A stretch of DNA of 64,000 nucleotides from Dugong dugon (lineage: Eukaryota; Chordata; Mammalia; Sirenia; Dugongidae). Under the pieces are notes generated by a model. That model saw nothing but the letters and a program-made list of their open reading frames with translations. It had not been told where the DNA came from and searched no databases. Shown piece by piece: positions 24,289 to 34,551 of the stretch (positions within the stretch are counted from its first letter, which is position 1; each line of letters opens with the position of its first letter). The translations under genes and the position numbers were made by a program. The stretch lies in NCBI GenBank assembly GCA_030035585.1, contig CM057475.1, positions 1,807,501 to 1,871,500 on the forward strand. The letters run 5' to 3'.

Positions 24289-24453
24289 CAAAACCAACCA
24301 AACCAAACCAGTTGCCATCGAGTCAATTCCAACCCATAGCGACCATAGAGGACAGAGTAGAACTGCCCCATACGGTTTCCAAGGAGCGGCTGGTGAATTT
24401 GAACTGCTGACCTTTTGATTAGCAGCCAATTAACTACAGCCCCATCAGGACTC
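24289..24453 (-). mobile_element. AfroSINE inserted in the RTE LINE
   Basis: The minus strand gives a tRNA-like head and the tail 'GGTCGCTATGGGTTGGAATTGACTCGATGGC'. Flanks CATTTTTCTGGC (24277-24288) and CATTCTTCTGGC (24454-24465) match at 11 of 12 positions and are its target duplication. The insertion is younger than the RTE copy. Confidence 0.92.
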
Positions 24454-24829
24454 CATTCTTCTGGCAGTCCATGGTATATTCAATATTCTTCACCAACACC
24501 ATAATTCAAAGTTACCGGTTTTTCTTCAGTCTTGCTTATTCACCGTCCAGCTTTCACATGCATATGGGACGACTGAAAACACCATGGCTTGGGTCAGGCG
24601 CATCTTAGTCCTTAAAGTGACATCTTTGCTTTTTAACACTTTAAAGAGATCTTTTGCAGCAGATATGCCCAATGCAATGTGTCATTTGGTTTCTTGACTG
24701 CTGCTTCCATGAGTGTTGATTGTGGATCCCAGTAAAATGAAATCCTTGACAACTTCAATCTTTTTCCATTTATCATGATGTTGCTTATTGGTCCAGTTGT
24801 GAGGATTTTCATTTTCTTTATATTTAGGT

Positions 24830-25720
24830 GTAATCTATACTGAAGGCAGTGGTCTTTGACTTCATCAGTAAGTGTTTCAAGTCCTCTTCACTTTCAGCAA
24901 GCAAGGTTGTGTCATCCGCATAACGCAGGTTGTTAATGAGTCTTCCTGCAATCCTGATGCCTCGTTCTTCTTCATATAGTCCAGTTTCTCGGATTATTTG
25001 CTCAACATAAAGATTGAATAGTTATGGTGAAAGAATACAACCCTGATACACTTCTTTCTTGTCTTTAAACCATGCAATATTCCCTTGTTCTGTTTGAACG
25101 ACTACCTCTTGGTCTAAGTACAGGTTCCTCATGGGCACAATTAAGTGTTCTGGAATTCCCGTTCTTTGCCATGTTATCCATAGTATGTACTGATCCACAT
25201 GGTTGAATACCTTTGCATAGTCAATAAAACACAGGTAAATATCTTTCTGGTATTGTCTGCTTTCAGCCAAAATCCATCTGACATCGGCAATGATATCCCT
25301 GGTTCCATGTCCTTTTCTGAAACCAGCTTGAATTTCTGGCAGTACCTTGTTGATGTACTCCTGCTACCACTTTTGAATGCTCTTCAGTAAAATTTTACTT
25401 GTGTGTGATATTAATGATACTGTTTGATAATTTCCACATTCTGTTGGATCACCTTTCTTTGGGATGGGTACAAATATGGATCTCTTCCAGTTGGTTGGCC
25501 AGGTAGCTCACTTAAAAAGTTCTTGACATAGACGAGTGAGCACTTCCAGAACTGCATCCATTTGTTGAAACATCTCAATTGGTATTCTGTCAATTCCTGG
25601 AGACTTGTTCTTTGCCAATGCCTTCAGTGCAACTTGGACCTCTCCCTTGAGTACCATCGGTTCTTCATGATATACTATTTCCTGAAATGGTTGAATGTTG
25701 ACTAATTCTTATTGATACGG
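24830..25720 (-). pseudogene. RTE reverse transcriptase domain
   Basis: Frame 25022-25270 shows FIDYAKVFNHVDQYILW, GIPEHLIV, NLY and QGCILSP, the standard RTE/BovB fingers-palm order. Further along, 24911-24922 encodes the catalytic YADD box intact. Frame 25411-25593 encodes the upstream part (IPIPKKG-type region degraded; ...NWRDPYLYPSQRK). The domain would make cDNA at the target site. It is broken by shifts and stops. Confidence 0.85.
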
Positions 25721-25908
25721 TGACTGTGTATCCCTTCAATCTTTTTTTGATGCTTCCTGCATCATTTAATATTTTTCCCATAGAATCCTTCAATATTGCA
25801 ACTCAAGATTGAATTTTTTCTTCAGTTTGTTTCAGCTTGAGAAATGCCAAGCATGTTCTTCCCTTTTGGTTTTCTATCTCCAGGTTTTTGCACATGTCAT
25901 TATAATAC

Positions 25909-26441
25909 TGCCTGAGGCTGGGTTCTCTAGAGAAGCAAAACCAGTAAAGTGTATAAATATATGTATATATAGAGAGATTTATGTTGATGAAATGGCTCAC
26001 ATGGTTGTAGAGGCTTTAATGTCCAAGTCCGTGGGTTAGAATAGAGGCTTCTCTTGATTCACATAGCCACAGGGGTTGGAAAACAAAAGATGGGCAGGCT
26101 GGATAACAGGGCTGTTGCTCACAGGCTGTGAAGATCAACAAATCCCAAGAACTGGCAGGCAAGACCACAGGTAAGCTGCTAGCTCAAGTCCCAAGAACCA
26201 AAGGTCAGATGAACAGGAGTCAGCTGCAGGATCCAGAATGAGCAAAAGCCCCAGAGCACTGCCTGAACGTCCACCCACACTCGATGCCGGCCACATGCCA
26301 AAGAAATTCCCCTTCAACTAATTGGCTAGTCACAGCAGATCCCATCATGTGGGTGATCATGTATCAAATCTCAACAGGGAGGCTGCCAAAATTCTGAGAA
26401 TCATGGCCCAGCCAAGTTGACACACAATCTTAACCATCACA
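25909..26441 (-). repeat. Solo LTR, ERVL-like family A, in the RTE LINE
   Basis: On the minus strand it starts TGTGATGGTTAAG and ends CCTCAGGCA. It is flanked by an exact 5-bp duplication AATAC (25904-25908 and 26442-26446). TG...CA ends and a 5-bp duplication are as expected for a retroviral LTR. It shares 'GTGTGTCAACTTGGCTGGGCC' and the 'GAGATTTAT...TATATATA' stretch with 264-816. It is younger than the RTE copy. Confidence 0.92.
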
Positions 26442-26942
26442 AATACTTTACTTTGTCTTCTGGAACAGTCCTTTGAAATCTTCTGTTCAGCTCTTTAACT
26501 TCATCATTTCTTCCTTTCACTTTAGCTACTCTACATTCAAGAGCAAGTTTCAGAATCTCTTCTGACATCCAATTTGTTCTTTCTTTCTTATCCTTTTAAT
26601 GACCTTTTGCTTTTTTCATGTATGATGTTCTTGATGTCATTTCACAACTTGTCTGGTTTAGTGTCATTAGTGTTCAATGCATCAAATCAGTTCTTGAGAT
26701 GGTCTCTAAACTGAGGTGGTATATACTCAAGGTTGTACTTTGGCTCTTATGGTCTTGCTTTAATTTTCTTCAACTTCACCTTGAACTTGCTTCTGAACTT
26801 GATGGTCTATCACGCAGTCAGCCCCTGGACTTATTCTGACTGATGATACAGAGCTTTGCCATTATCTCTTTCCACAGGTGTAGTTGATTTGACTCCTGTG
26901 TATTCCATCTGGCAGGGTTCAAGTGTATAGTCACTGTTTATG

Positions 26943-27470
26943 TTATTGAAAAAGGGTATTTGCAGTGAACAAGCAGTTGGTCTTGCAGAATTCTTTCCTG
27001 TGATCTCCAGCATAGTTTCTATCACCAAGGCCATATTTTCCAACTACCGATCCTTCTTCATTTCCAGCTCTCGCATCCCAATCACCAGTAATTATCAGTG
27101 CATCCTGATTGCATGTTTGATCAATTTCAGACTGCAGAAGCTGGTAAAAATCTTCGGTTTCTTCATCTTTGGCCTCAGTGGTTGACACTTCAACTGGAAT
27201 AATAGTCGTATTAACTGGTCTTCCTTGTAGGCATATGGATATTATCCTATCACTGACAGTGTTGTACTTCAGGATAGACCTTGAAATGTTCTTTTTGATG
27301 ATGAATGCAAAGGCATTCCTCTTCAAGTTGTCATTCCTGGCATAGTAGACCATATGATTGTCCGATTCAAAATAACCAATACCCGTCCATTTCAGCTCAC
27401 TAACGCCTAGGATATCAATGTTTATGAATTCCGTTTCATTTTTGATGATTTCCAATTTTCCTAGATTCAC
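26943..27470 (-). pseudogene. RTE apurinic-type endonuclease domain
   Basis: The 175-codon frame contains DILGVSELKWTGIG (the glutamate of the SELKW motif is a metal ligand in this family), VYYARNDN, FAFIIKKN and ITGDWDARAGNE, which parallels the GDWN/GDFN catalytic loop. The enzyme would nick the genomic target. The frame ends before the reverse transcriptase. It is one of the longest surviving frames of this element. Confidence 0.88.
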
Positions 27471-27897
27471 ACTTCGTGCATTCTATGTTCTGATTATTAC
27501 TGGATGTTTGCTGCTCTTTCTTCTCATCTTGAGTCGTGCCCCATCAGCAGATGAAGGCCCTGAAAGCTTGACTCCATCCATGTCATTATGGTAGACTCTA
27601 TTTTGAGGAAGCAGCTCTTCCCCAGTTGTATTTTGAGTGCCTTCCAACCTGAAGGGCTCATCTTCTGGGATTATATCAGACAATGTTCTGCTGCTATTCA
27701 TAAGGTTTTCACTGGTTAATTCTTTTCAGAAGTAGACTGCTGGGTCCTTCTTCCTAGTCTGTCTTAGTCTGGAAGCTCAGCTGAAACCTGTCCGCCATGG
27801 GTGCCCCTGCTGGTATTTGAATACCAGTGGCATAGCTTCCAGCAGCACAGCAACACACAAGCCACCACGGTATGAAGAACTGACAGATGCATGGGGG

Positions 27898-28503
27898 CAT
27901 TTGGTGTGAGCATTAAATACATTCATTGTTATACCCCACTTACAATATTGTCTAGCGCAAAATACACACTATATAATAATAATAATAATTGCTGTTGTTA
28001 TTATGTGTCTTTTTATTATCAACCACAATAATCATTTATTAAAAGATTAAAAAAGAAGTAAAATTTGCATCCATACCCTAAGGTCATTTACAGTCTTGTT
28101 AAATTGCTGACAGTCCAGTTAAGCCAGATGGCTCAGTTTTGTGACTGATCAGATCAGGGTAGCTGGAACAGTCATCCCTGCACTTACGAGTGTAGGCACA
28201 AGAGGGCTTTAGAGTTAAGGGAATGATACAGGGGGGTTGCCCAGGATATGAGTACCAGGAAGTATTAAATACACATGAGGGTGGCTGATCAAGAGGGCCA
28301 GAAACTTCTCTTTATCTTCTTACTCTGTCCTGTCCATTGACCCCAAGTTCAGCTATCACACTTTGTCATCTCCTGACATCCAAAGCCTTGGGAAAATTCA
28401 GCGTTCTGTGGCAGGGCCAGATTGTGAACTCTGCTTCTGCTGGCCTCAGTTCCTGCCCCTTGCCCTTCTAACCCAGGCATTTTGTTCTCAGCCCAAAAGT
28501 GGG
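27898..28503. other. Spacer with (AAT)n and unassigned sequence
   Basis: 27971-27989 is a short AAT repeat. 27900-27970 reads like the tail of the older L2/MIR-like element split by the RTE. Nothing coding is supported. Confidence 0.4.
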
Positions 28504-29095
28504 TGTCGCAGCTGCGACAGTTGTTGGGGCGGCAGAGACAATAACCAATGCCACAACTCTTACAGAGAAGTGGGGCCAGGAGGGTCACTCTGAGGAGTCG
28601 AACCTTGGCTTCAGTCCCAGGAGTTTATTTATAGTCAATAGAGCAAGCAGTGAAGCAAATAACAGAACAATGGGCTTTGGGTGAATAACAATAAGTTTCA
28701 GGCAAGGGAGGAGGAATTCAGGTAAACAAGCCAATCAGTAACGGGTTTGGAAAAACAAGTTGTGACAAGTCTCAACATGTTGGGGACAAATCTCAACATG
28801 TTGTGCAGCATAGAGGCCTTTATACATCCATATTTTAATGGCACATATCCCCACAAGTGGGAATATTACAAAAGGCTTTCCTTTGAACAGATACTTATAC
28901 ATATTTTATAACTCTCTCTACAGCCATAGGAATAGCTCCCTCATCACCTCCTCCAGCACATGTACGTATCACCTCTCATCCCACACACATGCATACACCT
29001 TAGCTACGACTTCAGCCTCACCCTCAAGAAAGTCCAAATTCTAATGTTTTTCCTGTTTGTCTTTCATGAATATCCCACAAAACATGCCCCCTGAC
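28504..29095 (-). repeat. Possible solo LTR
   Basis: On the minus strand it would begin TGTCAGGGGGCATG and end GCTGCGACA, with 'ATAAATAAACTCCTGGGACTGAAGCC' as a polyadenylation region followed by 'GACTCCTCAGAGTGACCC'. This layout is typical of LTRs, but I see no target duplication and no second copy in the window. A 16-bp perfect palindrome sits at its left edge (28504-28519). Confidence 0.4.
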
Positions 29096-29717
29096 ACTTC
29101 AGATCGTAGGACTGGCTGCTTTCACCTGCATGCTGCTCTTTTGATGTGGTTCTGCAGCTGAGGATTTGGTTTCTATGATGTGATTGCACTTGACCTCCAC
29201 TGGATTGGAACAGGTCAGCTCCACATCTCTCCTCTGCCTCTAGGAGCTTATGAGTGCAGGCACATGAAAGAAAGGTAATGTTAGCAGAATGTTTTAAAGT
29301 GCTGTAACTTTGTCTTCGGGAAAAGTAAAAACAATTTTACAAATGCTGATCAACCCTAATTACAGCTTCGAACCAGGCCTACAGAGGAGGAATTATTCAT
29401 AGACATTACAGTAGGTAGGTGTGTTTGTGTGTGTGAAAAGAGTTTGAACACACATCAAGAGCCAAATTTAAGTGGAGGAGACCTGTGACTAAATTTGGTT
29501 GAATATTTACACATGTGGTTAAGCAGGAGTCCTTCCATGTTCTCACTTGTGTTGTTAAACATCTATAGGAATTTGGATTATATTTCTCAACACCCATAAG
29601 GATCAAACAGCATATGAGAGGATTACGTTAGTAGATTTCTAGATATCTACAAAATAAAATGGTTTGTGCCTGAGAGGCCTGCATTGCTCTTGCTTGACAT
29701 CTGGATTTATGTCATCT
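29096..29717. other. Unassigned spacer
   Basis: No gene, RNA or recognised repeat identified. Confidence 0.4.
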
Positions 29718-29729
29718 ATGAAACATAGG

Positions 29730-30488
29730 GAGGCTGTTGGTGGTTCAGTGATGGAATTCTTGCTTTCCATGTGGGAGACCTGGGTTTGATTCCAGCCAGC
29801 GCACCTCATGCATAGCCAACACCCATCTGTCAGTTGAGGCTTGCATGTTGCTGTGATACTGGACAAGTTTCAGCGGAGCTTCCAGATGAAGACGGACTAG
29901 GAAGAAAGACCTGGTGATCTACGTCCAAAAATGAGCCAGTGAAAGCCCAATGGATCACAGCAATCTTATCCACAGCTGATTAGGGAGATGGTGCAGGACT
30001 GGGCAGTGTTTTGTTCAGTTGTGCACAGGGTCGCTGATATGGATTGATACAAAAATTTGTGTTGTAAAGCCTAACCTCTATGCCTCTGGTTCTAATCCCA
30101 TTTGGGAATGGGTTGTATTTCTTATGTTAATGAGGCAGGATTAGTTTAGGGTATGTCTTGAGTCAATCTCTTTTTAGATATAAAAGAGATTAAACAAGGA
30201 GATTAAAGAAGCAGCGACGGGAAGGAGAAATGCCAACCCATATGAAGGTCACCCAGGGGCAGAAGCCCAAAAGAGACAAGGGCATTCCTCTGGAGATGAC
30301 ACAGAGAGAAAACTTTCCCCTAGAGCCAGCACCCTGAATTCTAACTTCTGTCCTCCTAAACTGTGAGAAAATAAATTTCTGCTTGTTACAACCACCCACT
30401 TGCGGTATTTCTGTTACAGCAGCACTGGATAACTAAGACAGTCGCTGTGAGTGGGCAGCCGACTCGATGGCAGCTGACAGCAACAGCA
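29730..30488 (+). mobile_element. tRNA-Gly-headed composite SINE, split by an LTR
   Basis: The head 'TGGTGGTTCAGTGATGG...CATGTGGGAGACCTGGGTTTGATTCCAGCCAGCGCACC' closely follows a tRNA-Gly with A box (TGGTTCAGTGATGG) and B box (GGTTTGATTCC). The body is about 200 bp longer than the common AfroSINE, and the end 'GGTCGC...TGTGAGTGGGCAGCCGACTCGATGGCAGC' is the shared RTE/AfroSINE tail. Flanks ATGAAACATAGG (29718-29729) and ATGAAACACAGG (30489-30500) are the target duplication. An LTR at 30035-30440 interrupts it. Not a functional tRNA: head bases are mutated and it continues into SINE body. Confidence 0.88.
30035..30440 (+). repeat. Solo LTR, ERVL-like family B, inside the SINE
   Basis: It starts TGATATGGATTG and ends GATAACTAAGACA. 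The exact 5-bp duplication GTCGC flanks it (30030-30034 and 30441-30445), and the SINE tail reads through once the LTR is removed. 'GATATAAAAGAG' and 'GAAAATAAATTTCTGC' serve as TATA-like and polyadenylation signals. It is about 100 bp shorter than copies at 2.7 and 20.2 kb. Confidence 0.95.
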
Positions 30489-30500
30489 ATGAAACACAGG

Positions 30501-31065
30501 CAGTTTCTGGGATTCATTGTCTCCTCAGCAGATGAAATTTTCTAAGAAAATAACAGCATTTTTTTTGTAATGTCTAACTATTCTAGAGCTCCTGGCTGTA
30601 AAATATTATTCTCAGAAAATATTCTATCAGTACTGCCCCCCCAGACCTGACAACATCAGAGTAAAGGAGAAAAAAGGAAATATGTGTACCCTGTATGCAA
30701 ATACCTTAGAATGCAGCAGCAGTAAGGGAACTGCAAAATTCCTAGATCCTGTCAGACTGAAATGAATATTTTATAAACATGTAGGATTTGAAGGCTTACA
30801 TAATGAAAGCAACATTTTTAAAGTGCAATCGAAACCAGATTTTAAAATGCCAGACAGATAAAGGTGAAGACAGTACTCTCATCCCTCCTCCCTGAGTTTG
30901 AGCTCAGGTCACAGTCCAGGCAGGAGGTGCTCATATGGAGTCTTATAAAAATTATAAAAGCACATTGTGTTAATTTGGTTAAAAAATTATTGATACTTTT
31001 TTATTCCCTTTGCTTCTTTTGGTTCTTACCGCGTATATCAAAACACATTGTATTTGTTTAAAGGA
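30501..31065. other. Unassigned spacer
   Basis: Nothing coding or repeat-like recognised with confidence. Confidence 0.4.
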
Positions 31066-31420
31066 AAATCATTCATTCAAAGGATATTTAATGAGTGACC
31101 TTTTGTGCCAAGTACTGTGTTAGATAAAGAGCCCTTGTGGCACAACAGTTGAGAGCTTGGCTGTTAACCGGAAGGTTGGCTGTTCAAGTCCACAGAGCTG
31201 CTCCATGGGAAAAAGACCTGGTGATCTGCTCCTGTAAAGATTATAGCTTAGAAGACTCTATGGTGCAGTTCTACTTTGTCCCATGGGGTTGCTATGAGTC
31301 GAAATTTGACTTAATGAACCCAACTACAACAACTGTGTTAGATGAGGTGAATACAAAGACTAATAACATTCTTCTGCTTAGTCTTCATGAAGTTATAATC
31401 TTAAAAGAGAGGTGAAAGAC
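31066..31420 (+). repeat. L2-type LINE fragment split by AfroSINE
   Basis: 'TTTAATGAGTGACCTTTTGTGCCAAGTACTGTGTTAGAT' continues after the SINE as 'GAGGTGAATACAAAGAC...CTTCATGAAGTTATAATC', the usual order of an L2 3' end. Confidence 0.65.
31126..31331 (+). mobile_element. AfroSINE
   Basis: Full SINE with head 'AAAGAGCCCTTGTGGCACAACAGTTGAGAGCTTGGCTG', B-box-like GGCTGTTCAAGTCC and tail 'GGGTTGCTATGAGTCG'. ACTGTGTTAGAT is repeated exactly at 31114-31125 and 31332-31343 as its target duplication. Confidence 0.95.
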
Positions 31421-31489
31421 AAAATTCAAACGCTATAGCAGAAGAATGCATAGGGTGCTCTAAAATTCAGAAAACCAATACCCTATTCC

Positions 31490-33090
31490 ATTACTGGTCA
31501 GAGGAGGGGAGCTTGGCAGATTGGGCTTCCATGAAGCAATGACCCTGACATTAAGTCATAAAGAGCAAAGAGTAGATGCCAGGTGTTACAGGTATGGAGA
31601 AGAGTGTTACGATGCAGAGGTACGGAGGATGGTGACCTTGTGGAAGCCCAAGCAGTCTGGTGTGATCAGAGGACAGAATTATTTTAAAGAAAGGAATGGA
31701 GATGAGGCTGGGAAAGCAGGCAGGGGCTAGATCATAATAGGCTTTGTATGTCATGCCAAGATTGAATGATATCCTGAAGGCCAAAAGCAGACATTAAGAG
31801 ACTTGGTCAGGAATGGGTGAAAGCCCCTAAAATAACTGCATAATAAGGGTGAAGTGAAACAAAATGGCCCATCAGTTGTTAGGGATACTAAGGGGTAAGA
31901 TGAGAAACTCTGTTTCTTTCATGATATTCAACACATATGGGTTGATTACTCTCCATACGCCAGACTGTCCTAGGCACTGGTGATTCAATGATGATCAATA
32001 TAGACATGCTCCCTGCCTTCATTTACAATCTAACTGGGGAAATGGACATCTACTCAAACAGTTACCACACAACATGAGAAGAAGGATCATTGGAAAGCTA
32101 TAGGTTACAGCTGGAAGGAGCATCTTAACAAGAGTTAGGAGACCAGGGAAGCCTTCTGGAGACCAAACCTGTTACCATCGAGTCAGTTCCAACTCATAGT
32201 GACCCTATAGGACAGAGTAGAACTTCCTCATAGGGTTTTCAAGGCTGTAAATCTTTACAGAAGAGGATTGCCACCTCTTTGTCCCACAAAGCAGCTGGTG
32301 AGTTCAAACTGCCGACCTTTGAGTTAGGAGCTGAGTACTTAACCACTGCACCACCAGGGCTCCCCTCCGGGAGAAAGTCATGAATAAACTAAAATCTGAC
32401 CAATACATAGAATTGGCCCTCAGGATAAGAGGAGCAAGGGCAGGAATGTTCTAGGAGAAGGAACACTATGGGTGAAGACTTTGAAGAGAGGGAATGACCC
32501 ATTTAATGAACTGAAACAGTTCATTATAGTTGTGCCATAGGTTGCAAGTATGAGAATGACTTGCATTCAGACTGGACCTATAGTCAGAGGCCAGATATTG
32601 AGAGATCTAATAAGTCATGTTAAAGTGATTTATTTTTATCTTATTAGGAGTGGAGATGGTTTCAAACAGGTGACTGACAAGGTCAGCTGTGTGTTTTGCA
32701 AAGATCACTCTGGCTGAGGTCCACAAAATGTATTGGCGTGGGTAAAGACTGGCACCAAGGGGAGCAGTTAGGACGCTGATGTGTTCATCCAAGTGCGAGG
32801 TGATACCGATCTGAGAAGAGAAATGACAGTGTTGGCAAAGAGACAGGACAGACTCAGGAGACATTTAGGAGGAAGTATCAGTAGGACCTGAAAATTAGTT
32901 GGAGGGTAAAAAGGAAGGCATAACCAGCTTGGGCATTAGAGGAGGGTGATGGCTTTCCCTGAAATAGGGACACAGGAGGAGGGACAGGTTTAGGTGCGGT
33001 GGACGGAAACAATACACTTAGTTTGGGGTATGCCGAGTTTGAGGTACCAGTGGGACATTTCAGGATTGAAAGAAGGGTGTAGATAGCCCA
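31490..33090 (+). repeat. L2-type LINE remains
   Basis: Several blocks follow the L2 3' region: 'CATTTACAATCTAACTGGGGAAATGGACA', 'GCTTTGTATGTCATGCC', 'GCAAAGATCACTCTGGCTG', 'GTTTGAGGTACCAGTGGGACATTTCAGG'. The order is not simple, so more than one fragment is probable. An AfroSINE interrupts at 32163-32363. Assignment is from memory of the family pattern. Confidence 0.55.
32163..32363 (-). mobile_element. AfroSINE
   Basis: Minus-strand SINE with tail 'GGTCACTATGAGTTGGAACTGACTCGATGG' near the left edge and tRNA-like head at the right. Flanks CCTTCTGGAGA (32152-32162) and CCTCCGGGAGA (32364-32374) match at 9 of 11. Confidence 0.92.
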
Positions 33091-33199
33091 GCAGAGATGA
33101 TTCAGAGCTAAATCTTACATTTCACAATTTGCCCAAACCCCTGCCCACACTCACATCTACTATTTTACCCAATAAAAGGTGCTTTGAGTTGTAAGGTTG

Positions 33200-33607
33200 T
33201 GTCTTATTTATTTAGTGCTGCTATAACAGAAATACCACAAGCAGATGGCTTTAACAAACAGAAATTTATTTTCTCACAGTTTAGTGGCTAGAAGTCCAAA
33301 TTCAAGGTGCTGGCTCTAGGGGGAAAGGCTTTATCTCTCTTTGGGCTCTGGAGGAAGGTCCTTGCCTCTTCAGCTTCTGCTTCCTGGTTCTTGGGAGATA
33401 TCCATATGTCTTGGCATCCATTTTACCCCATCTCTCTTGTTTGTTTAATTTATTTTATATCTCAAAAGAGATTGATTCAAGACACCCTGTATTAATCCTG
33501 TCTCATTAACGTAACAAAGACAACCCATTCCTAAATGGGATTTTCACCACAGGCATAGAGGTTAGGATTTATAACATATTTTCAGGGGACACAATCAATC
33601 CATAACA
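33200..33607 (-). repeat. Solo LTR, ERVL-like family B
   Basis: On the minus strand it starts TGTTATGGATTGATTGTGTCCCC and ends ATAAGACA, with 'GAGAAAATAAATTTCTG' and a TATA-like 'ATATAAAATAAATT'. It aligns in order with the copies at 2.7, 20.2, 30.0 and 52.2 kb. Flanks (GGTTG, GGCTA) match only partly. Confidence 0.88.
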
Positions 33608-33926
33608 GGCTAGTATCCTTATTTTTTTTAATAACAATTTTTTAGATTTTAACTAAGATCTTACTTCTTTCCGGAAGCCTGTCCTGAGCTTCTAATCCCA
33701 GGTAGATGGTGTTCTTGTGTGCTTGTCCAGTGTTCTGCCAGTTCTGCATGAATTCTAGCATTTCTTGTGGAACTGTTTCCCTGACCATATTGGCGTCTCT
33801 TGGGAGTTAGCTATCTGCACTGCAAACCAGCTGTGGATTGCAAACTGTTAGTTACTTTACCACAGTCATCAAATACCATGTATTTCACATACCTCCAACC
33901 AGGATTGTACCAAGAAGTTTAATAAA
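33608..33926. other. Unassigned spacer
   Basis: No gene or recognised repeat. Confidence 0.4.
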
Positions 33927-33943
33927 AGCAGGAGACTTCTTTT

Positions 33944-34534
33944 TTTTTTTTCTTTGTTTGAAACTTTTTGTATCTTTTTTTAATTATCATTATACTTGAG
34001 ATGAAGATTTACAGAACAAACTTGCTTCTCATTAAACAATTAGTTCACATATTGTTTTGTGACGTTGGTTACCAACCCCACAACCTGTCAACACTCTCCC
34101 TTTCTCGACCTTGGGTTCCCTATTTCCAACTTACCTGTCTCCTCCTGCCTTCTTATCTTGTCCCTGTGCTGGTGTGCCCCTTTACTCTCATTTTGTTTTA
34201 TGGGCCTGTCTAATCTTCCAATGTAGGATGACCATCAGGAGTGACTTCATTCCTGAGCTAAAACAGTGTTTGGGGGCCATACTCTCAGGGTTTCTCCAGT
34301 CTCTGTCAGACTAGTAAGTCTGGTCTTTTTTTGTGTGTGTGAGTTAAAATTTTGTTCTACATTTTTATCCAGCTCTGTCCAGGACCCTCTATTGTGATCC
34401 CTGCCAGAGCATTCAGTGGTGGTAGGCAAGCACCATCTAGTTGTGTTGGACTCAGTCTGGTGGAGGCCATGGTAGTTGTGGTCCCTCAGTCATTTGGACT
34501 AATCTTTATCTTGTGTCTTCCATTTTCTTCATTC
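33944..34534 (-). mobile_element. L1 3'UTR-only insertion
   Basis: Minus-strand L1 3'UTR, poly-T at the left, truncated at the 5' side before ORF2. Flanks AAGCAGGAGACTTCTTT (33927-33943) and AAGCAAGAGACTTCTTT (34535-34551) are a 17-bp target duplication with one mismatch, typical of L1 target-primed insertion. Confidence 0.93.
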
Positions 34535-34551
34535 AAGCAAGAGACTTCTTT

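Larger units (their letters stand above)
23966..27897 (-). mobile_element. RTE/BovB-type LINE, near complete, nested insertions
   Basis: On the minus strand the element has a short 5' leader (27700-27897), an apurinic-type endonuclease (26943-27470), a reverse transcriptase (about 24830-25700) and a C-terminal region (23921-24301), ending in a tail shared with AfroSINEs. RTE elements encode one protein that nicks DNA and copies its RNA into the target. An AfroSINE (24289-24453) and an LTR (25909-26441) interrupt it. Frameshifts and stops separate the domains, so it is inactive. Endonuclease and YADD motifs are still legible. Confidence 0.92.

Noticed and set aside
29733..29805. tRNA-Gly gene
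   Set aside because: Head of a composite SINE; base changes in the stems and direct continuation into SINE body and tail with target duplication around the whole.
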